Position numbers and translations under genes: made by a program
Notes under the pieces: generated by a model
What the model was told of the DNA's origin: nothing
Seen by the model: the letters and a program-made list of their open reading frames with translations, nothing else
The model's database searches: none
Shown: piece by piece, positions 1-5,894 of the stretch
How positions within the stretch are numbered: the first letter of the stretch is position 1
Layout of the letters: every line of letters starts with the position of its first letter
Assembly: GCA_003283665.1 (NCBI GenBank)
Contig: QBWF01000006.1
Span: 1-40,135 of the forward strand
Source: Prochlorococcus sp. AG-315-I14
GTDB lineage: Bacteria; Cyanobacteriota; Cyanobacteriia; PCC-6307; Cyanobiaceae
Direction: 5' to 3'
DNA length: 40,135 bases

Positions 1-1
1 C

Positions 2-769
2 CACTTGATCTTTTCTTTGGTCTATGGAACTGCTGGCCTTGCACACTCTCTCCTTTTCGACGCTGATCTACAAGACGGTCCAATCCCAACAACCAAGAAA
101 TTTAAACTTGAATGGGAAAACCCTGATAATCAGACATTTATTCTTGGACACCATTTAATTTTCTTTGGTGTTGCAAATATTTGGTTTGTTGAATGGGCTA
201 GGTGGCATGGAATTTATGACCCTGCCATAGATGCTGTTCGAACTGTTTTCCCTGGTTATGGAGACTTTGCGATGGTGTATGGCCATCAATGGGATTTCCT
301 TCAGATTGATAGTCTTGAAGAAGTTATGAGTGGTCATGCTTTCTTGGCTTTCGTTGAGATCAGTGGGGGTGCTTGGCATATAGCAACCAAACAACTTGGT
401 GAATACACCGAATTTAAAGGAGCAGGACTTCTTTCGGCTGAAGCAGTATTATCTTGGTCTTTAGCAGGTATTGGCTGGATGGCTATGGTTGCTGCCTTTT
501 GGTGTGCAACAAATACCACTGTTTATCCAGAGGCATGGTATGGCGAGGTTCTACAACTTAAATTTGGTATTTCCCCTTATTGGATAGATACTGGGGATAT
601 GACAGGAGTTGTGACTGGTCACACTTCTCGTGCATGGCTTTCTAATGTTCACTATTATCTTGGATTCTTCTTTATTCAAGGTCATATTTGGCATGCTCTT
701 AGGGCAATGGGCTTTGATTTCAGGCGAGTTCTTGGATCTGTAGCTTCTTTAGCCTCAAGTGATAGTTAG
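2..769 (+). CDS. pcb: Pcb chlorophyll a/b-binding antenna protein, C-terminal part
   Basis: This is the 3' part of a gene that begins before the window; the reading frame is open from base 2, and the TTG at 5 is an internal codon. About 255 residues are visible. Pcb proteins are six-span thylakoid proteins of the CP43/IsiA family that bind divinyl chlorophyll a and b and feed light to the photosystems. Family signs here are histidine-rich membrane segments (GHHLIFFGVANIWF, SGHAFLAFVEISGGAWHIAT, SNVHYYLGFFFIQGHIWHAL) and the end typical of the family, where the last membrane helix is soon followed by the C-terminus. The large lumenal loop of CP43 is absent. The exact Pcb paralogue cannot be assigned from this fragment. 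A strong hairpin terminator follows 25 bases after the stop. Confidence 0.93.
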   Translation, partial: HLIFSLVYGTAGLAHSLLFDADLQDGPIPTTKKFKLEWENPDNQTFILGHHLIFFGVANIWFVEWARWHGIYDPAIDAVRTVFPGYGDFAMVYGHQWDFLQIDSLEEVMSGHAFLAFVEISGGAWHIATKQLGEYTEFKGAGLLSAEAVLSWSLAGIGWMAMVAAFWCATNTTVYPEAWYGEVLQLKFGISPYWIDTGDMTGVVTGHTSRAWLSNVHYYLGFFFIQGHIWHALRAMGFDFRRVLGSVASLASSDS

Positions 770-793
770 TTTATTTCTTAGCTAATTTCAAGA

Positions 794-826
794 AAAAAGC
801 CTCATCGTATTGATGGGGCTTTTTTT
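794..826. terminator. Bidirectional intrinsic terminator after pcb
   Basis: A 13-base-pair stem (794-806 with 812-824, one G-T pair) encloses a five-base loop. It has a T-run on the plus side (820-826) and an A-run on its left flank, which gives a T-run on the minus strand. It can therefore end both pcb (plus) and the facing gene at 902-1339 (minus), the usual design between converging genes. Confidence 0.88.
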
Positions 827-901
827 ATATCAATTAAGATATTAATTTGAAAAATATTTATTCTTTGGTTCAGGAATTTTTATTGTGATTATATTTTTAT
901 A

Positions 902-1339
902 TTAATCGTTCTTATCTTCCTCCTCATTTTTTTTAGCATTGAAATCATACTCATCAGAAAAAGTATCTAAATCATTGTTGGAGATAATTTCGGATTGATC
1001 AGCTAGCTGAGTTTCAGCACCAGAGCTTTCGGGTCTAGATTCATCAGAGGAAGTATCTAAATCATTGTTGGAGATAATTTCGGATTCGGTTGAGGAAGAC
1101 GATTCAGAGGTGTTTTCATTGATTGCAGCTTCTTCGATCTCATTCTTTGCAGTAGGAGATTGAATTAGACTTTTAAGGATTAAAAAAAGTTTTTTGAAAT
1201 TTGAAAATAGATCCTTCAGATTTTCATATATTTTTTTAAGAACGCTTTTTATCTCTTGAGCCTTTTCACCTTTGTTAAAAAAAAGTACTCCAGAGATTGT
1301 TAAAAGTGAGATTAATATGAAAACAAACAAAGAAATCAT
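902..1339 (-). CDS. Membrane-anchored acidic protein of unknown function
   Basis: I do not recognise this 145-residue protein. Residues 2-21 form one hydrophobic segment (a membrane anchor or uncleaved signal). A basic, leucine- and lysine-rich stretch follows (about 25-60, possibly a coiled coil or amphipathic helix), then a strongly acidic, serine-rich and probably disordered tail (about 66-145). The tail carries the unit SEIISNNDLDTSSDE at 86-100 and again, with one change, at 116-130. The repeat is also near-identical at the DNA level. The gene faces pcb and probably shares its terminator. The nature of the tail suggests binding or spacing rather than catalysis, but that is inference. Confidence 0.7.
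   Translation of the reverse strand: MISLFVFILISLLTISGVLFFNKGEKAQEIKSVLKKIYENLKDLFSNFKKLFLILKSLIQSPTAKNEIEEAAINENTSESSSSTESEIISNNDLDTSSDESRPESSGAETQLADQSEIISNNDLDTFSDEYDFNAKKNEEEDKND
951..1086. repeat. Direct repeat inside the acidic-tail gene
   Basis: A 46-base unit occurs at 951-996 and 1041-1086, exactly 90 bases apart. The last 36 bases (961-996 and 1051-1086) are identical, and the remaining 10 differ at two positions. The spacing keeps the reading frame, so the repeat adds a 30-residue period to the encoded protein. Identity at synonymous positions points to a recent duplication or gene conversion. Confidence 0.9.
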
Positions 1340-1392
1340 TAGTTTGATTTGACAGATATCATAAAGATCCCTCTTTCTGACGAATCAATCAA

Positions 1393-1426
1393 GTGTTTAT
1401 TTACATTGAAAAATGTCCCTAAACAC
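1393..1426. other. Hairpin with GAAA loop and symmetric internal loop
   Basis: Bases 1393-1399 (GTGTTTA) pair with 1420-1426 (TAAACAC), and 1403-1407 (ACATT) pair with 1412-1416 (AATGT). Between the two stems lies a 3 x 3 internal loop (TTT opposite CCC), and the tip is GAAA on the plus strand. No T-run follows directly on either strand, so it is not a standard intrinsic terminator. It lies about 55 bases upstream of the minus-strand gene at 902-1339. It could be part of an untranslated leader, a small RNA or a processing site. Confidence 0.45.
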
Positions 1427-1526
1427 ATTTTAATGATTTAAGAGCGTTTTAATTGAACATAAGATCTCCCTAATACATAAATCAAAACTTAATATTCTTT
1501 ATGATGGAGTCTGTCCATTGATTTTA

Positions 1527-1640
1527 ATGCAAGTTGATTTCCTTCAATTAAAAGACAGAAATGGAAATTTAAAATGTTTTGATATCGATGACGCTAACTT
1601 ATTTTCCAAAATAATTATGCAATTACAGCTAAATATGTAA
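1527..1640 (+). CDS. Possible 37-residue peptide
   Basis: An ATG at 1527 opens 37 codons ending in TAA at 1638-1640. The frame is also free of stops back to 1437 but has no good start there. The peptide starts MQVDFLQLKDRNGNLKCFDI, has a mixed soluble composition and matches no family I know. There is no clear ribosome-binding site. It could be a real small protein, a remnant of a larger gene, or chance. Confidence 0.2.
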   Translation: MQVDFLQLKDRNGNLKCFDIDDANLFSKIIMQLQLNM

Positions 1641-1883
1641 TTGCTCGAATCCAACTGATTAAACTTAATGGCAGGTTATTAAAATATAAATTTTTTCTTT
1701 GAGGCATATGAATTGATTTGTATGGGGGTTGTTTGATATCTTAATTAACTCGAAATTATTTGATGAGGCGTTTAATTGAATATATAAATCACGGCCTAAA
1801 TCTAGGTTGAAAATTGTTTTTCTAGCATCATTAAAGCAGTTTAATCGCTATATTGAACTAGAGCATATAGCTTAAAATTATAA

Positions 1884-2222
1884 TTAACCAAATGTAGAAT
1901 TGTTATATCCCCAGTGAGTAGCTTTAACATCAATGAATTCAATATAAATTCTATTTTTTTGAATATTAGTTTTTGAAGCTATTAAATTACATAGAGTTTT
2001 TGTCATTGAAGAAGGTTCTAATGAACCTATTGATTTTAATTTGATAAAGCAGCAAGGTTCCTTTGATCCGGCAAATGTCATTGGTATATTGGTTTGAATG
2101 ATTGTCATTACATAACTTTCAGGCTTTCTAGTTAGGATCGCAATTTTTTCAGAAAGTTCCTTTTGCAAGGAGTCGTCTTCAAAAATTGTTTCGGTAGAGG
2201 TTTTTACTTGAATTAAAGGCAT
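1884..2222 (-). CDS. MIF-like tautomerase
   Basis: A 112-residue protein of the macrophage migration inhibitory factor family, tautomerase superfamily. Such proteins form trimers and use the N-terminal proline (Pro2 before Met removal) as catalytic base to tautomerise substrates such as phenylpyruvate. Visible family features are MPLIQVKT at the start, Lys33 in TRKPESYV, the segment SKEPCCFIKLKSIGSLEPSS, and the C-terminal GYNNSTFG, which parallels GWNNSTFA of animal MIF. The CxxC pair of animal MIF is not kept (CC followed by FI), and the position matching its Asn97 is Glu95. The length is normal. A MIF homologue is known from Prochlorococcus. The physiological substrate is unknown. Confidence 0.9.
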   Translation of the reverse strand: MPLIQVKTSTETIFEDDSLQKELSEKIAILTRKPESYVMTIIQTNIPMTFAGSKEPCCFIKLKSIGSLEPSSMTKTLCNLIASKTNIQKNRIYIEFIDVKATHWGYNNSTFG

Positions 2223-2430
2223 GAAAAACTTTTTATTAGGTTTAAATTTAAATACATACTAAGAGAGCACCTTTTGAATATGTAGGAAAGCTTAAGTTGT
2301 GAGTGTGTAACCGTCTATCTCGAAGAGTTTTGAGTTTTACAGTTTGAAAAATAAAGAAATTATTTTTAATTCTCTTTTTTGGACCACAATCGTTTGTTTT
2401 AGGAGTTAAATTAATAAAAAAAAATTGAAG

Positions 2431-2613
2431 ATGAAAAGCGGTTTTGAAGATACTTATAACAATAGTTTTGAAGATGATTTCTCTTCTGAAAAACAGTCTT
2501 TGATTTTTGGAGGAGCATTAGTATTTTTCAATTTGTCGGTGATGCTTTTTGTTGGTCTTTATTGGATGAATCCAGTTATGCATCAGTTCATCTCTGGCAG
2601 ACCTCTTTTATAG
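2431..2613 (+). CDS. Small single-span membrane protein
   Basis: I do not recognise the family. The 60-residue protein has an acidic N-terminus (MKSGFEDTYNNSFEDDFSSE), one hydrophobic helix at about residues 25-46 (LIFGGALVFFNLSVMLFVGL), then a short tail with WMNPVMHQF. The ATG at 2431 is chosen over an in-frame TTG at 2425. An AGGAG at 2401-2405 is far upstream (about 25 bases) and probably does not act directly. Its size, single helix and neighbouring photosynthesis genes fit a small thylakoid or plasma-membrane protein, but that is inference. Confidence 0.7.
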   Translation: MKSGFEDTYNNSFEDDFSSEKQSLIFGGALVFFNLSVMLFVGLYWMNPVMHQFISGRPLL

Positions 2614-2700
2614 TGATATAGATGAATTTATACTCATGACCTTTTAAATACATTAATTTGTTTTATCTTTTTCAATAAATCACTTTCTAAGGGGAGATAA

Positions 2701-3300
2701 TTGAGTAATCCAGGTAGTAACACAAGTCTAGCTATGATCAGAAGCCGATTTAGCTTAAAGATACTTTCATGTGTTTTAGGTTTATTGATTTTATTTTTAG
2801 GAACAAATCCAGTTTTTGCTGGAGCAAATGTTGCTACAAAAGGAGTAGGAGATGAGGTACCAAGTTATGTCCGGTCTAATATCACTGGATTCAACTTTCA
2901 CGGTCAGGATTTACATTTATCTTCAATAGCTGGTGCTGTCGCAAGGGATGCTGATTTTAGTGATGTAGATCTTCATGGGACAGTATTAACTTTGTCTGAT
3001 CTTAAAGGGTCCAATCTTAACGGGATTGATCTTACTGACACCCTTTCAGATAGAGTTAATTTTCAAAAAACAGATCTTAGAAACTCTATACTTGTAAATA
3101 TGATTGCCTCTGGAAGTAGTTTTGCCGGAGCTCAAATTGAAGGAGCTGATTTCACATTTGCTGTGTTGGATAGGGATGATCAAACAAATTTATGTAAAAT
3201 TGCTGACGGCATAAATCCTGTTACAGGAGTTTCTACTAGAGACAGTCTTGAATGTGTTGGCAATAGTAGTGGTTATAAACCTGCTTTGCCAGAGGCTTAA
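2701..3300 (+). CDS. Lumenal pentapeptide-repeat protein
   Basis: A 199-residue protein with an N-terminal signal peptide (hydrophobic core about residues 20-36, likely cleavage after VFA at 40), so it is exported to the thylakoid lumen or periplasm. Residues 62-156 are pentapeptide repeats, A(D/N)LxX-type, such as ADFSDVDLHG, SNLNGIDLTD and ADFTFAVLD, which fold as a right-handed square beta-helix. The C-terminal part, with DRDDQTNLCKIADGINP and a second cysteine in DSLEC (Cys165 and Cys185), resembles the cysteine-bearing end of lumenal pentapeptide proteins of cyanobacteria and chloroplasts. The TTG start at 2701 is supported by a good Shine-Dalgarno sequence (AAGGGGAG, 2689-2696); the next in-frame ATG is at 2734. 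The function of this group is unclear. Confidence 0.85.
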   Translation: MSNPGSNTSLAMIRSRFSLKILSCVLGLLILFLGTNPVFAGANVATKGVGDEVPSYVRSNITGFNFHGQDLHLSSIAGAVARDADFSDVDLHGTVLTLSDLKGSNLNGIDLTDTLSDRVNFQKTDLRNSILVNMIASGSSFAGAQIEGADFTFAVLDRDDQTNLCKIADGINPVTGVSTRDSLECVGNSSGYKPALPEA

Positions 3301-3388
3301 ATTATTATTTTTATATTCTGGATCGTTATAAATGAGTTGCACAAGCAAATATTTTTTGCTTTCTTGGATTAATAACTGATTATTTTTA

Positions 3389-3631
3389 GTGAGAAATTTT
3401 TGGCCTCAGAGACCTTCTGCTAAAGGGTTCTCTATAGAGAACTTAGCCCTTAGATATCGAGAAAAACTTGCAAAAGTTTCTTCATCTAATGTTAGAGAAA
3501 AAGAATTGCATAATGAGAGAAGATCAAATGTAATTAAAATTGAAAAAAAAGGAATTCTCAAATCTCAGCCTTACTCAAATTCAATACACTGGGCTAATCG
3601 TGATTTTGCTGAATATAGAGATGCTGCTTGA
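3389..3631 (+). CDS. Small basic hypothetical protein
   Basis: An 80-residue frame starting at GTG 3389. The protein is basic and hydrophilic, with no membrane segment. The stretch RYREKLAKVSSSNVREKELH could be helical. I recognise no domain. There is no clear ribosome-binding site before the GTG, and no other start gives a longer product. It stands 88 bases after the pentapeptide gene on the same strand with no terminator between, so it may be co-transcribed. Confidence 0.55.
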   Translation: MRNFWPQRPSAKGFSIENLALRYREKLAKVSSSNVREKELHNERRSNVIKIEKKGILKSQPYSNSIHWANRDFAEYRDAA

Positions 3632-3639
3632 TTAATTCT

Positions 3640-3807
3640 TTATTTGTTGTTTGAAGATGGATCTTTAAAGTCTTTTATATTTTTAGCAAGCGGCACTGTT
3701 GATAAAATAAATGATATAACGAATATAAGAGTTATGCTCACTAAGCTCCAATAAGTTAGATTGGATAGTTCTAGTTCTCCAAATGAAACTGTTAGATAAT
3801 ATATCAC
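3640..3807 (-). CDS. Small membrane protein, 55 residues
   Basis: On the minus strand a GTG at 3807 opens a 55-codon frame ending with TAA at 3640-3642. The product starts MIYYLTVSFGELELSNLTYW. It has one strong hydrophobic helix (about residues 19-41, including SLVSITLIFVISFILSTVPL), then a charged tail AKNIKDFKDP. This layout, a short lumenal or periplasmic N-terminus, one helix and a charged C-terminus, is typical of small cyanobacterial membrane-complex subunits. I cannot match it to a named one. A stop lies two codons upstream of the GTG, and no Shine-Dalgarno sequence is evident. It is convergent with the gene at 3389-3631, only 8 bases away. Confidence 0.5.
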   Translation of the reverse strand: MIYYLTVSFGELELSNLTYWSLVSITLIFVISFILSTVPLAKNIKDFKDPSSNNK

Positions 3808-3890
3808 TTTTTAAAGAAGAACTGTGACTGTATATAACTTAGCAAAATAAATTGTATTCGTTAATTGAAATGCTTTTTCCTGTCGAGGAT

Positions 3891-4250
3891 CTACACATAT
3901 TGCTTGTTGCCATTTTTAGTTATTTTGAATACGCCTCCTTTAGGACCTGCAAATAGCATTTCACCATTCATTCTTGACTTCCCAAATTTACTAAGCCTTG
4001 CACGATGTATATCGGCTTTTTCTCTTAGCTCATTCTCTGAGTACCAATTGCCTATGGTGATGTTTCTCTCAGGATCAAGTAATAGGGAATTTATAAACTC
4101 TTGAGATATTCTCTCTCTCTTAACATTCTTGTTTTTAAACTTCTCCTTGAATCTTTCTAAAAGCCCTTTTTTGTTTACTAAATTCTTTTTTGTTTTTAAT
4201 AAGTAGAAGCACCAAGAAATTATTATTATAAGTACTAGAAATATAATCAC
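3891..4250 (-). CDS. Membrane-anchored basic protein of unknown function
   Basis: A 119-residue protein. The first 18 residues (MIIFLVLIIIISWCFYLL) form a membrane anchor, followed by a lysine-rich linker (KTKKNLVNKKGLLERFKEKF) and a soluble region with IGNWYSENELREKADIHRAR. The C-terminal 18 residues, GPKGGVFKITKNGNKQYV, resemble the short GPRGG...NGKK.Y motif found in small basic adaptor-like domains (the Pfam family first described from chlorella virus PBCV proteins). That likeness is by eye and weak. No catalytic motif is visible. Confidence 0.65.
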   Translation of the reverse strand: MIIFLVLIIIISWCFYLLKTKKNLVNKKGLLERFKEKFKNKNVKRERISQEFINSLLLDPERNITIGNWYSENELREKADIHRARLSKFGKSRMNGEMLFAGPKGGVFKITKNGNKQYV

Positions 4251-4342
4251 TATTTAGAAATCGAGACCTTCTTGAATTAAAGCAAAAACATTGAAATAAA
4301 GCTACTTTGATTTCTAATGCTATTAGAGGATAAATAGACTTT

Positions 4343-4570
4343 TTAATTTTTTCTTTTAATTATCAAATCAAAACCCAGATTATTGTTCTTTGTAAGGATT
4401 TCTTTTTTAAGGATACCTCTTTTTAATGAACCTAGCAGTATTAAAACTGATTCACAGAAGAGAGTGAGAACTGTGAAAACTATAATTATAAACTTACTTA
4501 TGATTGAGTTTTTATTATCAAAGATTGGCTGTGGATTCTTTGATATTGGTATACTTTCGTTTTTAGTCAT
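4343..4570 (-). CDS. Small single-span membrane protein coupled to the PfkB kinase
   Basis: A 75-residue frame from the ATG at 4570. That ATG overlaps the last 8 bases of the upstream kinase gene (ATGACTAA, where TAA is the kinase stop), so the two are probably translationally coupled. A longer reading from 4618 would run inside the kinase gene and is less likely. The product has one hydrophobic helix (about residues 26-48, FIIIVFTVLTLFCESVLILL) and a lysine-rich cytoplasmic-type tail ending in IIKRKN. I recognise no family. Confidence 0.55.
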   Translation of the reverse strand: MTKNESIPISKNPQPIFDNKNSIISKFIIIVFTVLTLFCESVLILLGSLKRGILKKEILTKNNNLGFDLIIKRKN

Positions 4571-5414
4571 TTGAGTACGGACCATAATGAGTAGTGCATT
4601 CTGCGCCGCATAATGCACCTAAGTTGATAGCATCTTCAAGATTCCATTTCGCTGAAAGTGCAGTTGTAACTGCTCCAGCAAAGCAATCTCCGCAACCATA
4701 ACTATCGATTTCTTTAGAAGATGCCTTGATCGAATTAAACCTTTGATTAAGAGGATAAATCATTCCTCCTGATTTGCCTTCTGTTGCTATATAGATGCTG
4801 GGCTTTTGAGTAAGTTCTTCGAAATTTACTTTCTCTCCTGGATCTAGTCCGCTTCCAATCAAAGCATCCATTTTAGTTCTAGAAATATTTAATGTATTTT
4901 TACCGGTTCTTGGGGTGGCAGCAAGAAATTTAGCTTTCCTTGCTTGTCGGAATCCTTCAGCATCCGTTGCAGTTACAAAGATGCCATCATAATTTTTCAA
5001 TTTATCCCATGGAAGGTTATCTGAAGCGATTGGTTGCAACCTTTCTCCTATAACTGTGATTGCTCTTTCTCCATTTTCCTCGATTAGACTTATACCTTTT
5101 CTTGTTGGCTGCTCTCTCCATGCCACGCTCAAATTCAAGCCAAGATTAGTGAGTCTCTCATAACATTTTTTACCACAATTGTCTTTCCCTAATGATGTTA
5201 TTAAATCAACTGAACCATTTATTAATCTAGACATTTGTACAGCTGCTACGGCAGCACCTCCTGCAGCTTCTTCAAAGTAGTCTTTTGCATGAGAAATTAT
5301 TCCGGAGGCTGGAAGTCGGTCGACTTTTAAAAAAGTTACCCATTCGACATGTCCTATGACCGCTAATTTTAGTTTAGGTAGTTTGGATGTTTCTATAATC
5401 TTATTAGTCTGCAT
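4563..5414 (-). CDS. PfkB-family carbohydrate kinase
   Basis: A 283-residue ribokinase/PfkB-fold kinase that transfers phosphate from ATP to a sugar or nucleoside. Seen directly: the N-terminal family start (LKLAVIGHVEWVTFLKVDRL), the glycine-rich substrate segment EAAGGAAVAAVQMSRL (49-64), and the C-terminal signature DSYGCGDCFAGA (237-248), which holds the anion hole GCG (240-242) and the catalytic base Asp243. Adenosine kinases, ribokinases and fructokinases share this layout, and the substrate cannot be named from sequence alone. The gene is followed by an overlapping small membrane-protein gene. Confidence 0.85.
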   Translation of the reverse strand: MQTNKIIETSKLPKLKLAVIGHVEWVTFLKVDRLPASGIISHAKDYFEEAAGGAAVAAVQMSRLINGSVDLITSLGKDNCGKKCYERLTNLGLNLSVAWREQPTRKGISLIEENGERAITVIGERLQPIASDNLPWDKLKNYDGIFVTATDAEGFRQARKAKFLAATPRTGKNTLNISRTKMDALIGSGLDPGEKVNFEELTQKPSIYIATEGKSGGMIYPLNQRFNSIKASSKEIDSYGCGDCFAGAVTTALSAKWNLEDAINLGALCGAECTTHYGPYSND

Positions 5415-5518
5415 TTAGGACTAGGCATTATTATATTTGATATGATAAAACGATTCCTTTAGCAAAAGATTTTTTCTTATATTCTGATAGATTGCTTTTA
5501 TAAAAATAATTATTAATT

Positions 5519-5878
5519 ATGTTAAGTCAAATTAAATGGCTTAAATGGGTTTATTTAATACTTGCATTATTAGGAGCTGTTTTACCTACCCTTGCAAATA
5601 TTGAATTTGCAAGAACTTATGGCCCAGCATTTGATTTGCAATTGTTTATAGACTTAGCTAATAATAATCCAGCTGCTCAGTCTCTTTCTAGAGATCTTTT
5701 TGTGGGCTCAACAGCTGTATTTATTTGGATAATTACTGAATCGAATCGCTTAAAAATGAAGAATCTATGGATAGTAATTCTAACTACATTTATAATTGCA
5801 TTCGCTTTCTCAGCTCCACTATTCTTATTTTTGAGAGAATTAAGAATTGAAGAAATGAATAGAGACCAGTTGAATTGA
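5519..5878 (+). CDS. DUF2834 membrane protein
   Basis: A 119-residue integral membrane protein with three predicted helices (about 9-26, 61-79 and 85-105). It matches the DUF2834 pattern: a first helix ending LPTLANIEFA, then FIDLANNNPAAQSLSRDLFV, a tryptophan-bearing second helix (FIWIITESNRLKMKNLW), and a third helix with AFAFSAPLFLFLREL. The family is common in cyanobacteria and other bacteria, and its function is unknown. It is divergent from the kinase gene, with a 104-base shared upstream region, and convergent with the transporter gene 16 bases downstream. Confidence 0.85.
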   Translation: MLSQIKWLKWVYLILALLGAVLPTLANIEFARTYGPAFDLQLFIDLANNNPAAQSLSRDLFVGSTAVFIWIITESNRLKMKNLWIVILTTFIIAFAFSAPLFLFLRELRIEEMNRDQLN

Positions 5879-5894
5879 GTAGTGAAGAATAATT

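Larger units (their letters stand above)
1340..1883. other. Long AT-rich gap with few coding signs
   Basis: This is the longest stretch in the window without a confident gene (544 bases). It holds a well-formed hairpin (1393-1426) and one weak 37-codon reading frame (1527-1640). Otherwise it has frequent stops in all frames on both strands. I see no tRNA and no terminator for either neighbour, both of which run on the minus strand. It probably contains the promoter of the 902-1339 gene and may be decayed coding sequence. Confidence 0.6.

Noticed and set aside
1643..1652. GCTCGAATCC, similar to the T-arm of a tRNA.
   Set aside because: The matching stem base pattern (GGTTC) is absent, and no acceptor or anticodon stem can be formed around it.
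1444..1790. Two loosely similar stretches (from 1444 and from 1768) with GCGTTTAATTGAA-like sequence.
   Set aside because: The match is about 16 bases with an insertion in very AT-rich DNA and has no further extension, so chance is likely.
3865..4104. A 79-codon plus-strand frame opposite the 3891-4250 gene.
   Set aside because: It is the antisense shadow of the minus-strand gene, which has the better protein character (anchor, linker and conserved-looking tip).
4571..4618. Longer start for the 75-residue membrane protein.
   Set aside because: It would overlap the kinase's conserved C-terminus by about 56 bases, whereas the ATG at 4570 gives the common short-overlap arrangement.
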